Shown: positions 56,101 to 63,000, numbered from the stretch's first letter. The stretch is DNA of 64,000 nucleotides from Luidia sarsii (GCA_949987565.1 OX465111.1:5923921-5987920); one strand, 5' to 3'. Notes: generated from the letters alone by a model not told the origin. A program made the numbers and translations.

Positions 56101-56920
56101 AAACCTGTAGCCGGGAGTACTGTACATTTTGTGCACGCTTAGATCACCCAGTACATGCTCAGAATGAGAACCGGTAAATGAGACTACACTGCTAATCACA
56201 TGCTATGGATCAGATTGATTCACTCCTTCCTTCCTTGTGTGCTCTCCAATGGTTTCCAAATCTTTGCGTCGGGTACCAGGCCCAGGCGATAGGTGGCCGT
56301 AAAGCCCCCATTGCATTGCCATAGGAGGGAGAAGATCGAGTCTTGGTTTAGCCACCAAAGGTTTTCTTTATTTCCAAAAATACTCGTGACTTTTCTTTCT
56401 CACAGGACACCTCGCCATAGCAGTTTGACGAAAGGCTCCTTTATCTCCAGGAAAGGCAAAGATTTCAAGGTAGGCTATTTCACATCTGACACTTTTATCT
56501 AAGAATGAATGGAGGCAGTTTTCTAACTGCTTTTGTTTTCAAACAAACAAAGGGTGTTTTTCTTCCACACTCGGCTCTAGGAAGACACAGCCTACAGACA
56601 TTGGCCCGAAGGTGCAACATCCCATGCATTGTCATCATTTTCCAGGTCTTCCTATCCGCTTTGTTCAACTCTGCCTTCTTCCGGTCAACAGTACCAGCAC
56701 TGTACCTCACCAGAGATTAAATTTTCTATCCGTGCCCCAAGTATCTCAAGCATAGTGTACTCATCTCTGATTATGCCACGAATTTGTTTGGATACAGAAC
56801 ACACAAAGTGCCAACATTGATCTGAAGGATACGGTCAAGACGGCCGACCGCTTGAACAAGTCGTCACACCGCATGCTTGAGACGATACGAAACGACATCT
56901 CCCAATCGCACTTCTACTGA
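36664..56920 (+). CDS. AKNA: AKNA orthologue, thirteen coding exons
   Basis: Vertebrate AKNA localises to centrosomal subdistal appendages and promotes microtubule nucleation and cell delamination; it was earlier described as an AT-hook factor. The exons are 36664-38135, 39042-39240, 41409-41666, 43457-43611, 44369-44424, 45069-45230, 46832-46899, 48446-48696, 49860-50089, 51608-53630, 54619-54744, 56406-56469 and 56798-56920. All phases agree and give about 1728 residues (human is about 1439). Diagnostic stretches: ENTIDQLKLGARVDLY at 436-451 (human AENTIDQLRLGAKVNLF), the IDSFETLL block, PEADSGFMGSESSR at 838-851 (human PETDSGFVGSETSR), an acidic run, coiled-coil pairs, a CPLC motif at 1342-1345, and a C-terminal helix DTVKTADRLNKSSHRMLETI. 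KRGGRP in exon 1 resembles an AT-hook core but is not exact. The gene is 5'-to-5' with whirlin, its vertebrate neighbour. Confidence 0.92.
38136..39041. repeat. AKNA intron 1 with a 120-bp triplicate
   Basis: Three tandem copies of about 120 bp (starting near 38587, 38707 and 38828, ending near 38960) contain CCTCAAGGACACACCTAGCA, ACCACAAAATCGGTTCATG and TTTTTGAATCGCGATT. They lie just upstream of exon 2. Confidence 0.9.
39042..39240 (+). CDS. AKNA: AKNA exon 2
   Basis: The acceptor is CACTCGCAG|CTCTGC and the donor TTCCAA|GTAAAG; phase goes from 2 to 0. It encodes a Ser/Pro/Gln-rich linker (SSAVGGSQTAGPPPSAQTGP) ending GEGLLMALAFQ. This leads directly into the conserved block of exon 3, as the LASQASQFLAKVESFERLI stretch does in human. 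Confidence 0.88.
39320..39580. mobile_element. Dispersed repeat with GACGTTTC head, copy 2
   Basis: GAGTGGGCCTGACGTTTCGA, GCAGAGTGACAAGGACAA and GGGTGAGATCAAAGGGAAGG appear in the same order and spacing as at 24072-24330, with few differences. Confidence 0.85.
40436..41320. repeat. Tandem array of 57-bp and 42-bp foldback-derived units
   Basis: About seven 57-bp units (CCTTTCTCAAAGCCTTTGAG, GTCCTGCTAGGATCGAAACG, TCAGGCCCTCTAA) are followed by about ten mostly 42-bp units that lack the CTTTCTCAAAGCC half (CCTTGAAAGGTCCTGCTAGG...). One or two long units recur near each end. Each 57-bp unit contains a 24-bp perfect palindrome. Both lengths are multiples of three, so open frames run across the array on both strands; these are not genes. 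Confidence 0.95.
41409..41666 (+). CDS. AKNA: AKNA exon 3: conserved helical block
   Basis: The exon has 86 codons, phase 0-0, between acceptor TTGACAG|ATCGAT and donor GTCCAG|GTACGG. It encodes IDSFETLLRERQLAPSEQKT, RLEADYMLAKEDSNALRRRN and RQVEGEIFQLGMKLEDAADT. Human AKNA has VESFERLIQAGRLMPQDQVK, LEEEYLKA and RELEAEIYRLGSCLEELK in the same order, so this is one of the strongest orthology signals. Confidence 0.95.
41780..42165. mobile_element. Foldback element with long internal hairpin
   Basis: The ends are GGAAGGTTTGCGGTGACACC and GCAAACCTTCCTATAAT. The centre is a hairpin whose arms (CCTAAGGGCTTAGGTCACTG, AACCCTAAGGGGAGACTGGT and their complements) meet near 42020. Confidence 0.85.
42165..42560. 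repeat. Dispersed repeat with TTTATATAGCGCTTTTTC
   Basis: AATTTATATAGCGCTTTTTC and GAAGTTTGTTCCAGAGATGA are words I associate with a repeat common in marine invertebrate genomes. No open frame remains. Assignment to a class is not possible by eye. Confidence 0.45.
42745..42996 (-). pseudogene. Inverted partial copy X of AKNA exon 8
   Basis: Read on the minus strand, GGTACATGTAAGTCAACC leads through GACTGTCGGCCTTGTCCGTC into CAGTCACCTCCCGAGACC and a diverged version of the exon 8 coding sequence. The acceptor carries an inserted base (GCACAG) and the frame is broken after about a dozen codons, so it is not functional. Confidence 0.85.
42995..43404 (-). pseudogene. Inverted partial copy Y of AKNA exon 8 and its upstream intron
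   Basis: Read on the minus strand, this matches 48129-48540 closely. It has TACGTCTTCATTTTCATTG, the 'GGTTTGCGGTGACACC' element, GTAGTGTGTACTCTGCCCAT, the acceptor TCGCAG and then 30 or so exon 8 codons (SHLPRPKSLSTADVKAPDLK) still in frame. It stops at GCCCTCCGG, where copy X begins. There is no donor, so it cannot act as an internal exon. Confidence 0.9.
43457..43611 (+). CDS. AKNA: AKNA exon 4
   Basis: The acceptor is GACAACAG|AACAAT after a T-rich tract and the donor CCACG|GTAGCT; phase goes from 0 to 2. It encodes NNLPTNPPIVVPPLPPPPQT and, at the end, EEELQERLRHRLENHLQK, a charged helix like the RLRHKELQ segment of human AKNA. It was found from splice sites and phase. Confidence 0.85.
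43612..44368. other. AKNA intron 4 with tRNA-like SINE
   Basis: A tRNA-derived SINE lies at about 44203-44310. Its GGCTGGATAGCTCAGATGGT start and GGTTCAAGTCCTGGTCCAGT end can pair as an acceptor stem. Apart from the SINE I see only AT-rich sequence. Confidence 0.7.
44203..44310 (+). mobile_element. tRNA-derived SINE (GGGCTGGATAGCTCAGATGG family)
   Basis: The leader AAGGCCACCATCTAAGGGCT is followed by A box TAGCTCAGATGGTAAGAGC and B box GGTTCAAGTCC. Family members occur at about 9190-9310, 32200-32320, 49665-49775, 50865-51310 and 62230-62475. Confidence 0.8.
44369..44424 (+). CDS. AKNA: AKNA exon 5 (small)
   Basis: This 56-nt exon lies between acceptor CAATGCAG|GCTTGC and donor GGTGCTG|GTAAGT, with phase 2 in and phase 1 out. 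It encodes R-LASNSATKHEDQNKRHGA. Phases on both sides agree with exons 4 and 6. Confidence 0.82.
44425..45068. repeat. AKNA intron 5 with GACGTTTC foldback cluster
   Basis: At 44480-44705 two adjacent inverted pairs of the GACGTTTCGATCC repeat carry an extra CTTA/CCGTA insertion before GCAGGACC. The remaining intron is AT-rich. Confidence 0.82.
45069..45230 (+). CDS. AKNA: AKNA exon 6
   Basis: The acceptor is TCTACCAAG|CAACGG after a long T tract and the donor GGGAACG|GTATGA, phase 1 in and 1 out. It encodes TGQERDSPELQYHSGNSVSP, an acidic EDEEEVDQSQLE patch and SLFSPPKPSRHTGN. No domain is recognised; it is a disordered linker. Confidence 0.84.
45338..45591. mobile_element. MITE with TATGTGACCCGGCACA ends, copy 1
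   Basis: TTGTGACCCGGCACAACAAC at the left and GCTGTGCCAGGTCACATTTT at the right are terminal inverted repeats. The interior (CGCCTGAAGTTAAAGTATCT, TTTGAAAGCTAATGGTATAC) matches 54790-55046 in the opposite orientation. Confidence 0.87.
46466..46661 (-). mobile_element. TTAA-flanked MITE, copy 1 (piggyBac-like)
   Basis: TTAA (46462-46465) precedes CCCTAACCGGGC and TTAA (46662-46665) follows a decayed GTTAGCG end. The interior (GAAACCACAATTAACCACAC, ACATTCCACAGCGG, GCACTGTGGTAAA) is the inverted partner of 47888-48084. Confidence 0.75.
46832..46899 (+). CDS. AKNA: AKNA exon 7 (small)
   Basis: The acceptor is GACTCGCAG|GCAAAC and the donor AAACAG|GTGAGT, phase 1 in and 0 out. It encodes GKPRTSAKTKATETEPGQSR and HKQ, a basic linker. 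It sits between two inverted TTAA MITEs. Confidence 0.82.
46900..48445. other. AKNA intron 7 with SINE, foldback and MITE
   Basis: A tRNA-like SINE (47058-47240), a 'GGTTTGCGGTGACACC' element (47375-47535), a TTAA MITE (47888-48084) and the parent of the inverted copy Y (48129-48445) fill this intron. Confidence 0.8.
47888..48084 (+). mobile_element. TTAA-flanked MITE, copy 2 (piggyBac-like)
   Basis: TTAA sits at 47884-47887 and 48085-48088. The ends are CCCTAACGC and GCTGGTTAGGG, an imperfect CCCTAAC inverted repeat. TTAA duplication plus CCC ends is the piggyBac superfamily signature. It is 197 bp with no coding capacity. Confidence 0.82.
48446..48696 (+). CDS. AKNA: AKNA exon 8: DSGF motif
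   Basis: The acceptor is GTCGCAG|AGTCAC and the donor GGGACAA|GTAAGA, phase 0 in and 2 out. It encodes SHLPRPKSLSTADVKAPDLK, RRHRHGRPP and PEADSGFMGSESSRQ. The last motif is a hallmark of AKNA (human PETDSGFVGSETSR). Its first 90 or so bases are duplicated in inverted orientation in intron 3. Confidence 0.93.
48697..49859. other. AKNA intron 8 with long-TIR MITE and SINE
   Basis: A GACGTTTC-family fragment (48780-48830), a long-TIR element (49154-49627) and a tRNA-like SINE (49665-49775) occupy this intron. Confidence 0.75.
49154..49627. mobile_element. Long-TIR MITE (ACACTATGAACATC ends)
   Basis: ACACTATGAACATCTAAACC at the left and its complement ending CATAGTGT at 49627 form the TIR. The match continues inward (GGTGAAAATGTCATTT and complement). 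TTA flanks the left end and TTAA the right. The interior has CACGGTG motifs and no ORF. Confidence 0.87.
49860..50089 (+). CDS. AKNA: AKNA exon 9: acidic region
   Basis: The acceptor is TCGGACAG|GCCGAA after a T-rich tract and the donor ACCAAAG|GTGCGA, phase 2 in and 1 out. It encodes PNPRSAKLPMGLRSPLGVQR, FSDYDIS and a run of about 20 mostly Glu residues, then SLAFDSRKAMVMDRTPFTK. Human AKNA has a comparable poly-Glu run, though placed before the DSGF motif. Confidence 0.88.
50158..50855. mobile_element. piggyBac-like element, non-autonomous, inside a SINE
   Basis: TTAA at 50154-50157 and 50856-50859 flank terminal repeats CCACTTCGCGTTGGG and CCCAGCGCGAAGTGG. On the minus strand a frame at 50473-50267 reads VWHAKTMSPACFQLLRGILH. 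This resembles the KTMSRNRF..ILR.LHF block of piggyBac transposases, so it may be a decayed remnant. The flanks (GCTGCCATG and GGGCTGGGTAGC) are the two halves of a SINE, with the site TTAA. Confidence 0.75.
50865..51310. repeat. Tandem SINE-related units, about 130 bp each
   Basis: AGCTGACTAGTTGGGAAGGCTG-type leaders, GCATTGGTGATAT and CTTCTGACTGGCG recur about three times. The last copy ends with a full B box (CGGGTTCAAGTCTCG). Confidence 0.8.
51608..53630 (+). CDS. AKNA: AKNA exon 10: long exon with coiled coils and CPLC motif
   Basis: The donor is TCTACCAG|GTATGT, phase 2. The acceptor is either GCTGTAAAG|ATATAA (51608) or AAAGACAG|ATGCGC (51620); both keep the frame. The exon is GC-rich and disordered, with two short coiled-coil motifs, VRGLRDEIERLKRQMAEM (about 1118-1135) and ILNALQGEIEELRNRV (about 1177-1192). 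It then has an AEPCPLCSGTGVHEHG motif like the CPLC of human AKNA, a Gln-rich stretch, and eight or so NHTQPPVNQQ-type repeats (about 1484-1555). The end is basic (KETRDKKQKKSRDTPKS). Confidence 0.92.
53631..54618. other. AKNA intron 10
   Basis: It contains a degraded CGGCAGGACCTTTCTCAAGG piece (53745-53780), a SINE-like B box (GGTCTCGGGTTCATGTCCC, about 54400) and the block at 54432-54600 that is duplicated downstream of the AKNA stop. Confidence 0.7.
54432..54600. repeat. Block duplicated in the AKNA 3' region, copy 1
   Basis: GCTAGTTTGTTACAATTCTT to TCACCAATTTCCTGTCTC plus a C/T run is repeated at 57005-57154. It includes the perfect inverted repeat CTTGCCAATTC/GAATTGGCAAG around a single T. 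Confidence 0.92.
54619..54744 (+). CDS. AKNA: AKNA exon 11
   Basis: The acceptor is TACTTTTAG|GGGAAG and the donor AGAAG|GTATCT, phase 2 in and 2 out. It encodes GSGEEGGTTIYVTPTKRRGR, YYVLDDEESDQMSVEEEYYY and R. The RRGRYY stretch is basic. I cannot align it to human AKNA, but phase and position fit. Confidence 0.85.
54790..55046. mobile_element. MITE with TATGTGACCCGGCACA ends, copy 2
   Basis: It starts TATGTGACCCGGCACAGCAT and ends TTGTGCCGCGTCACATA. It is the same element as 45338-45591 but inverted. Confidence 0.88.
55587..55672. repeat. 12-bp tandem repeat
   Basis: GAGTACTGGCAT and GAGTACCGGCAT alternate about seven times. Confidence 0.93.
56406..56469 (+). CDS. AKNA: AKNA exon 12 (small)
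   Basis: The acceptor is TTCTCACAG|GACACC and the donor TTCAAG|GTAGGC, phase 2 in and 0 out. It encodes TPRHSSLTKGSFISRKGKDF plus K, a short basic segment before the C-terminal helix. Confidence 0.84.
56798..56920 (+). CDS. AKNA: AKNA exon 13: C-terminal helix and stop
   Basis: The acceptor is GGATACAG|AACACA, phase 0. Forty codons encode NTQSANIDLKDTVKTADRLN, KSSHRMLETIRNDISQSHFY and a TGA at 56918-56920. This matches the human C-terminal helix (LDLGDLEELNKALSRAVQAA, ESVRSTTRQM). It was found by splice site and phase. Confidence 0.9.
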   Translation, partial: NTQSANIDLKDTVKTADRLNKSSHRMLETIRNDISQSHFY

Positions 56921-57004
56921 CGATAGAGGGCGCTGTACAGACACCAGGCGATCCCGACTTGGACGGCCGCCAATGAACGGAGTTCACCGATCGCTCTAAT
57001 CACT

Positions 57005-57154
57005 TGCTAGTTTGTTACAATTCTTGTCAGAAGTCCCCGACCCCTTTCCAGAGGTTGAAGGTGCACAGGCGACTTGCCAATTCTGAATTGGCAAGTTTAG
57101 GCCACAAGAGGGTGCTATCACCAATATCCTGTCTCCCCCCCCCCTCCCCTCCCC
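57005..57154. repeat. Block duplicated from AKNA intron 10, copy 2
   Basis: It matches 54432-54600 nearly base for base. It lies between two copies of a 29-bp sequence (AACGGAGTTCACCGATCGCT..., at about 56975 and 57155) that differ at one base, as if a target site had been duplicated or a template switch had occurred. Confidence 0.9.
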
Positions 57155-57193
57155 AACGGAGTTCACCGATCGCTCTGATCACTTAGATCTCGT

Positions 57194-57199
57194 AATAAA
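57194..57199 (+). other. AKNA: Candidate AKNA polyadenylation signal
   Basis: AATAAA lies about 275 bases after the AKNA stop. Other AATAAA words exist further downstream (for example near 58904), so the real 3' end is not fixed. Confidence 0.4.
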
Positions 57200-57564
57200 A
57201 GAAGGGTCCTTGTGTCTACTCCCACGGACGCCAGAGTCCGATGCCAGCCAGCACGCCATACAAAGGAGTCCCTTTTTTGCCAGGCCAACTACCACTACTA
57301 GCAAGTGAGCAAGGTTCACTATGTATAGCTGTATGGCAGTTCCGGGAATGGTGAAAACAAAATGAGGCCAGTATTGGGCCGGTTATTTGCAGACGACTCT
57401 TATATTATTCCTGTTTTATGCCTACCCTTATAAAAAAAAATTAAAAAAAAGAAAAAAAAAGAAATGGATGCATTTGATGGGGCCATAGTTTGTTTGTTGC
57501 AGACTGAAAGATTCTCGTAGGTGTCTGTGGGTGCTTATGGCTCTTTAATTTCAGGATTTGTGAG

Positions 57565-57800
57565 GGAAGTGATGTTTAAAGGCCCAATACAACATTGGGA
57601 AGATCAGAAAACATTGATGTCCACAGATTTCCCTCTAATTTACACAGTTTGTAGATGGTCATGATGGAATCCTCGTGTTGAAATCTTACGGTCTGGGACG
57701 TTCTGGGATTTTCGAGAAATCTTCAATTAAACATCGACAAATAATTTATTACTCGCAAGTAATTAACTATTTCTTACACTACAGGCTGATGTGTTAACCG
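57565..57800. mobile_element. TIR-like dispersed element, copy 2
   Basis: It is the inverted counterpart of 35760-36110: TTGAAATCTTACGGTCTGGG, TTACTCGCAAGTAATTAACT and AAAGGCCCAATACAACATTGG. Confidence 0.65.
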
Positions 57801-58400
57801 TGACGTGTTTTTTTTGTGTTTTTTTTTCGTTTTTCTACTCTCAGATTGAAAGTGTATTTGAATGTGGTCTGTATACAGGCATGTCCGGTTTTTTTATACT
57901 CAGAACGGGTTAGTCACCAGAACAAAGTACCAATTAAAGTATATATTTTCTCGAAAACATTCTGACGATTTTTCCCCTACTGTATGAATGGAATGTATTT
58001 AAAACCTCACATGTGCCTTTTCTCAATGCAATTACTCTGTGCTTTGACTTTTTAAAACATAAATATCATTTTCCTTTGAACAGTGTATTATACAAAAGTT
58101 TATCCACATTTTCTACTTCAAATGTATTCTACTGCAAATAGGAAGGTTCCATGAAGATTTGCCTCTATCAGGTTTTTTTTTTTAAAGGAAGGTTTATACC
58201 TACGAGTTTCATAAAGGGAAAATCATGGAATTCGGTGGTCGAATTCGCGTTCCCGCACACCGCCATCTTTTCGATGGGCCCGCCAGTCACTGCGGGGGGT
58301 ATGACATCGCAACGGAAAACTCCCGCATGGGCCCGGACGGATGTACCCCTACTACTAGTATGTATATACTGCGTGCAGTTATACACTCGCGAGCTGAACG

Positions 58401-58490
58401 ATGGTGTACTGCCAGGCTTTTGGATGTCAAACAGGTCTCTTGTCCTTGTTGGGAACTGCATGGAAAGATTTTCCCAGCGTTTCCCGCTGA
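58401..58490 (+). pseudogene. Possible THAP-domain N-terminal remnant
   Basis: An ATG opens 29 codons beginning MVYCQAFGCQTG and containing KDFP before a stop. THAP domains typically start with M-V-x-C-x4-C and carry an FP a little further on. The second Cys-His pair and the rest of the domain are missing and no donor is obvious, so this is at best a fragment. Confidence 0.3.
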
Positions 58491-59006
58491 CATTTTGATA
58501 AGCCAAAATTTTTCTCTGTGTTTCATTCCCCTTTAAGTGGTTTTTTTTTTTTTGGGGGGGGGGGAGGGGGGTTGGGCGGGGGTTCTCTATTTTGCTTCTT
58601 GTTTTATAAAGGTTATTGATCGAACGAAAATGATTTCAGGAAGAGATTTGTTGACGTTTTTATTGGTTGTATTTATCGTATTCTCGTGGAATTGAATATA
58701 ATTATTCCATGTTTGATTTGCATTCCAAATGTATTGAATACTTAATTCTTGGTATTTCTTGTATCATATTATCGTTTGAAGTCTTGTGGAGTGGTTCTGT
58801 TATTTTTGTATTGTGTGATCGTTTGGGATTTTTTTATTCATCGCGACTATTTGACCTTTTGTTACCCTTTTGAACTCTTCTTAAAGCAGACAAGAATAAA
58901 TTGTCTTGATATTATCAATTATATTTTGCAATTTTTTTTCGATGCTGTTTTTCCTGTAAAGCCAAATCCGTTGTCAAGTTATTGTGACATTGTTATCGTC
59001 AGTATG

Positions 59007-59455
59007 CTGGCTGGCTGGATGGATGGAGGGATTGGATGGATCCATGCATGGATGGATGCATGTATGGGTGGGTGGATGCATGTATGGGTGAGTGGATGCA
59101 TGGGTGGATGCGTGCATGGATGGATGCATGAGTGGGTGGATGCATGGATTGATAGATGCATGAGTGGGTGCATGGGTGGATGGATGCATGTATGGGTGGG
59201 TGAATGCATGGATGGATGCATGGGTGGATGCGTGCATGGATGGATGCATGGATTGATAGATGCATGAGTGGGTGCATGGGTGGATGCGTGCATGGATTGA
59301 TAGATGCATGAGTGGGTGCATGGGTGGATGTGTGCATGGATTGATGCATGGATTGATGGATGCATGAGTGGGTGCATATGGGTGGATGCGTGCATGGATG
59401 GGTGAGTGGATACATGGGTGGATGCGTGCATGGGTGGATGCATGGACTCGTGCAG
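59007..59455. repeat. GGATGCATG minisatellite
   Basis: Variable tandem units of GGATGGATGCATG and GAGTGGGTGCATGGGT type fill about 450 bp. The open frames rich in His-Pro or Gly-Trp-Met here are repeat artefacts. Confidence 0.95.
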
Positions 59456-60029
59456 ACCATAGCCCTTACTCCAGGCAGACAACATATCTCATATTCGAGG
59501 TGGTCGGCCCCAACCGAGCGTGCAATGTGTGGTGAAGGCAGTGGGTGGATTTCCATTGTCTGCCTGGTATGGCTGAGACCAGCACCTTGAGACCAGCACC
59601 TTGTCCCCCGTGGCGTGTATAGGGCTGCAGGCGCTGCGGCAATTCGCGCGGCAACTGACGTCGAAGCAGGCGTTTGCCGTCCTCTATCTCGTTTGCATTG
59701 CTTTGATTTGAGCCCTATCGTATCACCAGCACTTTTTAGCTCAAATCATGCCATTAAAACCCTCCTAGCTGAAGCTCTGACTGGGCAGGGGACAGGCCGG
59801 TATCTGAACCACGTTGTGCGCATGCTCAGTCAACAAAGGGACCGGCGGGTTCGCAGCCTTGTGTGGCAATGTCTCTGTATGTACACGTACTGTACTAGAT
59901 ATATACATGTACCGTACAATTGTACATGTACGCCGCAGTATATAGTGTAGACTTCGATTCTGCAGTGAGCCACTACCCACTTGCACCATCCTGAGAGAAC
60001 ATCTGGATCCATCGCGCTTGGACTGCACC

Positions 60030-60055
60030 ATGTCAATGCCCGATAAATATGTCAG
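60030..60055 (+). CDS. DHRS12: DHRS12 exon 1 (candidate start)
   Basis: ATG in the context GCACC|ATG opens MSMPDKYV plus two bases to donor GTCAG|GTAGGT, phase 2. The joined YVRAGF aligns with human YTKSGY. Human DHRS12 has about 20 more residues at this end, so an upstream exon or another start is possible. Confidence 0.55.
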
Positions 60056-63000
60056 GTAGGTCAACAGCCGGGCTGAAATCGTATACGAAAAAACCACCCG
60101 TACTAGCGTGCCCCGACATTCAGTTGTGGTGGATTTAAGCAGTTCTAATCATATCTCCTCTCCCCTCCCCTCCCCTCCCCTCCCCTCCCCTCCCCTCCCC
60201 TCCCCTCCCCTCCCCTCCCCTCCCCTCCCCTCCCCTCCCCTCCCCTCCCCTCCCCTCCCCTCCCCTCCCCTCCCCTCCCCTCCCCTCCCCTCCCCTCCCC
60301 TCCCCTCCCCTCCCCTCCCCTCCCCTCCCCTCCCCTCCCCTCCCATACCCTCCCCTCCCCTCCCCCATACCCTCCCCTCCCCTCCCCTCCCACATACCCT
60401 CCCTCCCATACCATCCCCTCCCATACCCTCCCCTCCCATACCCTCCCCTCCCATATCCTCCCCTCCCATCCCATACCCTCCCATCCCATACCCTCCCCTC
60501 TCCCCTCCCCCTCTCCTCCCCTCTCCTCTCCTCTCCTCCCATACCCTCCCATACCCTACCATCCCATGTCAACTCGCCCCGCCCCGCCCCAACCCATCCC
60601 ATCTCACCCCATCCCATCTCACCCCACTCCATCTAATCGCAGGGCGGGGTTTCTCGCTGCCTCGGCGAGTTTTGACCCGCAGGACTTGGAGGTCGACGTC
60701 ACTGGCAAGACGTACATTGTGACGGGAGCCAATACCGGACTGGGTCGGGTCGTCACCCTGGAAGTGGCCAGGAGAGGTCAGTGTCAACGTCAGCGTGCAC
60801 AGGCTCTTTAACGTCAACATGCTCCCTAGTCCTCCAATACTTTGCTCAAGTAGTACCCGTGCCGCACAGCGAGCGTGCTTGGTCCGCACTGTCCGACTGA
60901 AGAGCCTGGTGACGTTGAGGAGCTGCACAATCTAATCTATCCCCTGACCGGGGACCAGTACAATTAAGTAACTCGCCTGCCCCCAAAACCACCCGTGTCC
61001 TAACCACTCCCCCGCCCTTTTCCATCTGTCTGTACTTGTGTCCTTGACCTTCTGCCTTTGAGAAAAGACCTGGTAGGCTCACCAGGTCTCTAAACGTATG
61101 TGATTTGCCCATTGGCTCACATTGGTCAGTAAGCAGTACGTAAGCAACCATTCTGTGCACGAGTACCTTCATCTATTTATTTTCGTACGTAGGATAATTA
61201 TGTAGGATGGCATTCAAGATTTTGTTTTCGGGCAGTCGTTTTTGACGGCAGCAGCATAACATATTCTCTTCTCTCATTTATAGCATAACATTCTCTCAAG
61301 TAGCATAAGATATTCTCTCAAGTAGCATAAGATATTCTCTCAAGTAGCATAAGATATTCTCTCAAGTAGCATAAGATATTCTCTCAAGTAGCATAAGATA
61401 TTCTCTCAAGTAGCATAAGATATTCTCGCAAGTAGCATCAGATATTCTCTCAAGTAGCATCAGATATTCTCTCAAGTACCACAAGATATTCTCTCAAGTA
61501 GCATCAGATATTCTCTCAAGTAGCATCAGATATTCTCTCAAGTAGCATCAGGTATTCTCTCAAGTAGCAGCAGATATTCTCTCAAGTAGCATAAGATATT
61601 CTCTCAAGTACCATAAGATATTCTCTCAAGTACCACAAGATATTCTTTCAAGTAGCATCAGATATTCTCTCAAGTAGCAACAGATATTCTCTCAAGTAGC
61701 ATCAGATATTCTCTCAAGTAGCATCAGATATTCTCTCAAGTAGCATCAGATATTCTCTCAAGTAGCATCAGATATTCTCTTGGCCCGCTATGGTCTATGC
61801 AGTGAAGGTGCAGTGAAGTACGGATTGGGATTTGTTAGATGAGGATTTGTTGTTATGGCTTACTTTGGGTTCTCTAGAGCATGGACGTGTTAGGTCCTGC
61901 GCTAGCTTCAGGGAATGGAACCCACCTTCCATTCGCATTATTTGCACGCAAAGGTTCAGACATTGGAGTCTTAACTGAGATCGATTGTGCCTTCCGTGCA
62001 GGTGGCACGGTGCACATGATGTGCGAAACATCGGACGAGGAGACACGCAAGGAGCTCATTGAGACTACCGGGAACAAAGTGAGAATACCCTCTTTATTTT
62101 CTCTTCCTATCAACGCAAACAACCACAGTTCACTCAAAACAAACAAAACACCACATGATCAAACATCGTCAGACCTTCGTTCTGATTATCGACGCACGAA
62201 ATGGTTGTGCTCCCGACCAGCAAAACAAAAATAGCTGATTATTCGGGAAGGCCCTCGTCACCTAAGATTTTGATAGCTCCGGTGGTGGAGTATTGGTGAT
62301 AATCAGCAGTTAATGGTTACATGCTTTCGACTGGCGCCCCGCCCCAGCAAAGATATGGCGAACCGTTAGTTTGTGGGAAGGTCCCCGCCTCGTGGCTAGA
62401 TAGCTCAGGTGACAGAGCACCGAGACGTGAAAGACCGGGGTCTCTGGTTCAACTCCCGATCTTGTCAAATATAGGTTATTGTTTTTTCACTTCCAGAAAG
62501 TGCTCAGAATTTCCAAGTCAGTTTTATTTTTATTTCCTTTATTCGTTTGACCGATAAATACTGCTTAAAATTTATGGTAAGCTTGTAAAAGATCTTGCCA
62601 ACTTCCTTAAAGTTTAAACCATGCACACATCCCAAGCATTCAAAATAACACGAAGTCCGTCAGATGGTTTATTTTCAACTGCAAGCCAAGCGTCCCTTAA
62701 CTTCGTATCTTTGTTCTGCAGAATATACACCTTCACGTGGTAGATTTCTGCTATCCAGAACGGGTATACCAGTTCGCGAAGGAGTTCGCTGCTCAGCACG
62801 ACAGACTGGATGCTTTGGTACGGATTTCATCTTACTATACAACCATAGCCTCTATGCGTACAACGGGTGGGACGGCTAAAGACAGAATTTCCCCTCCGAA
62901 ACCCGCGTCTTAAGCTCCGGCTTCGGCTTCGCCTCTGTCATTCCAAGTCCGAAAATACGTACAGGGTGGGGATTCCTATAGAAACGGGGGGTTGTTCATT

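Larger units (their letters stand above)
54745..56405. other. AKNA intron 11
   Basis: Contents are a MITE (54790-55046), a GACGTTTC foldback (55085-55205) and a 12-bp tandem repeat (55587-55672). The sequence after that is unremarkable. Confidence 0.7.
56921..60029. other. AKNA 3' region and intergenic space
   Basis: It holds the duplicated block 57005-57154 with its flanking direct repeats, a candidate AATAAA (57194-57199), an inverted copy of the 35760 element (57565-57800), a possible THAP remnant (58401-58490) and a GGATGCATG minisatellite (59007-59455). No complete gene is supported. Confidence 0.6.

Noticed and set aside
58974..59590. His-Pro-rich and Gly-Trp-Met-rich frames
   Set aside because: They are translations of the GGATGCATG minisatellite on either strand.
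60108..60722. Ser-Pro-rich (plus) and Gly-Glu-Arg-rich (minus) frames
   Set aside because: They are translations of the TCCCC satellite; only the DHRS12 exon at 60643-60776 is real.
61281..61778. CRISPR-like array of 22-bp units
   Set aside because: Pure head-to-tail repeat with no spacers, in an intron of an animal gene.
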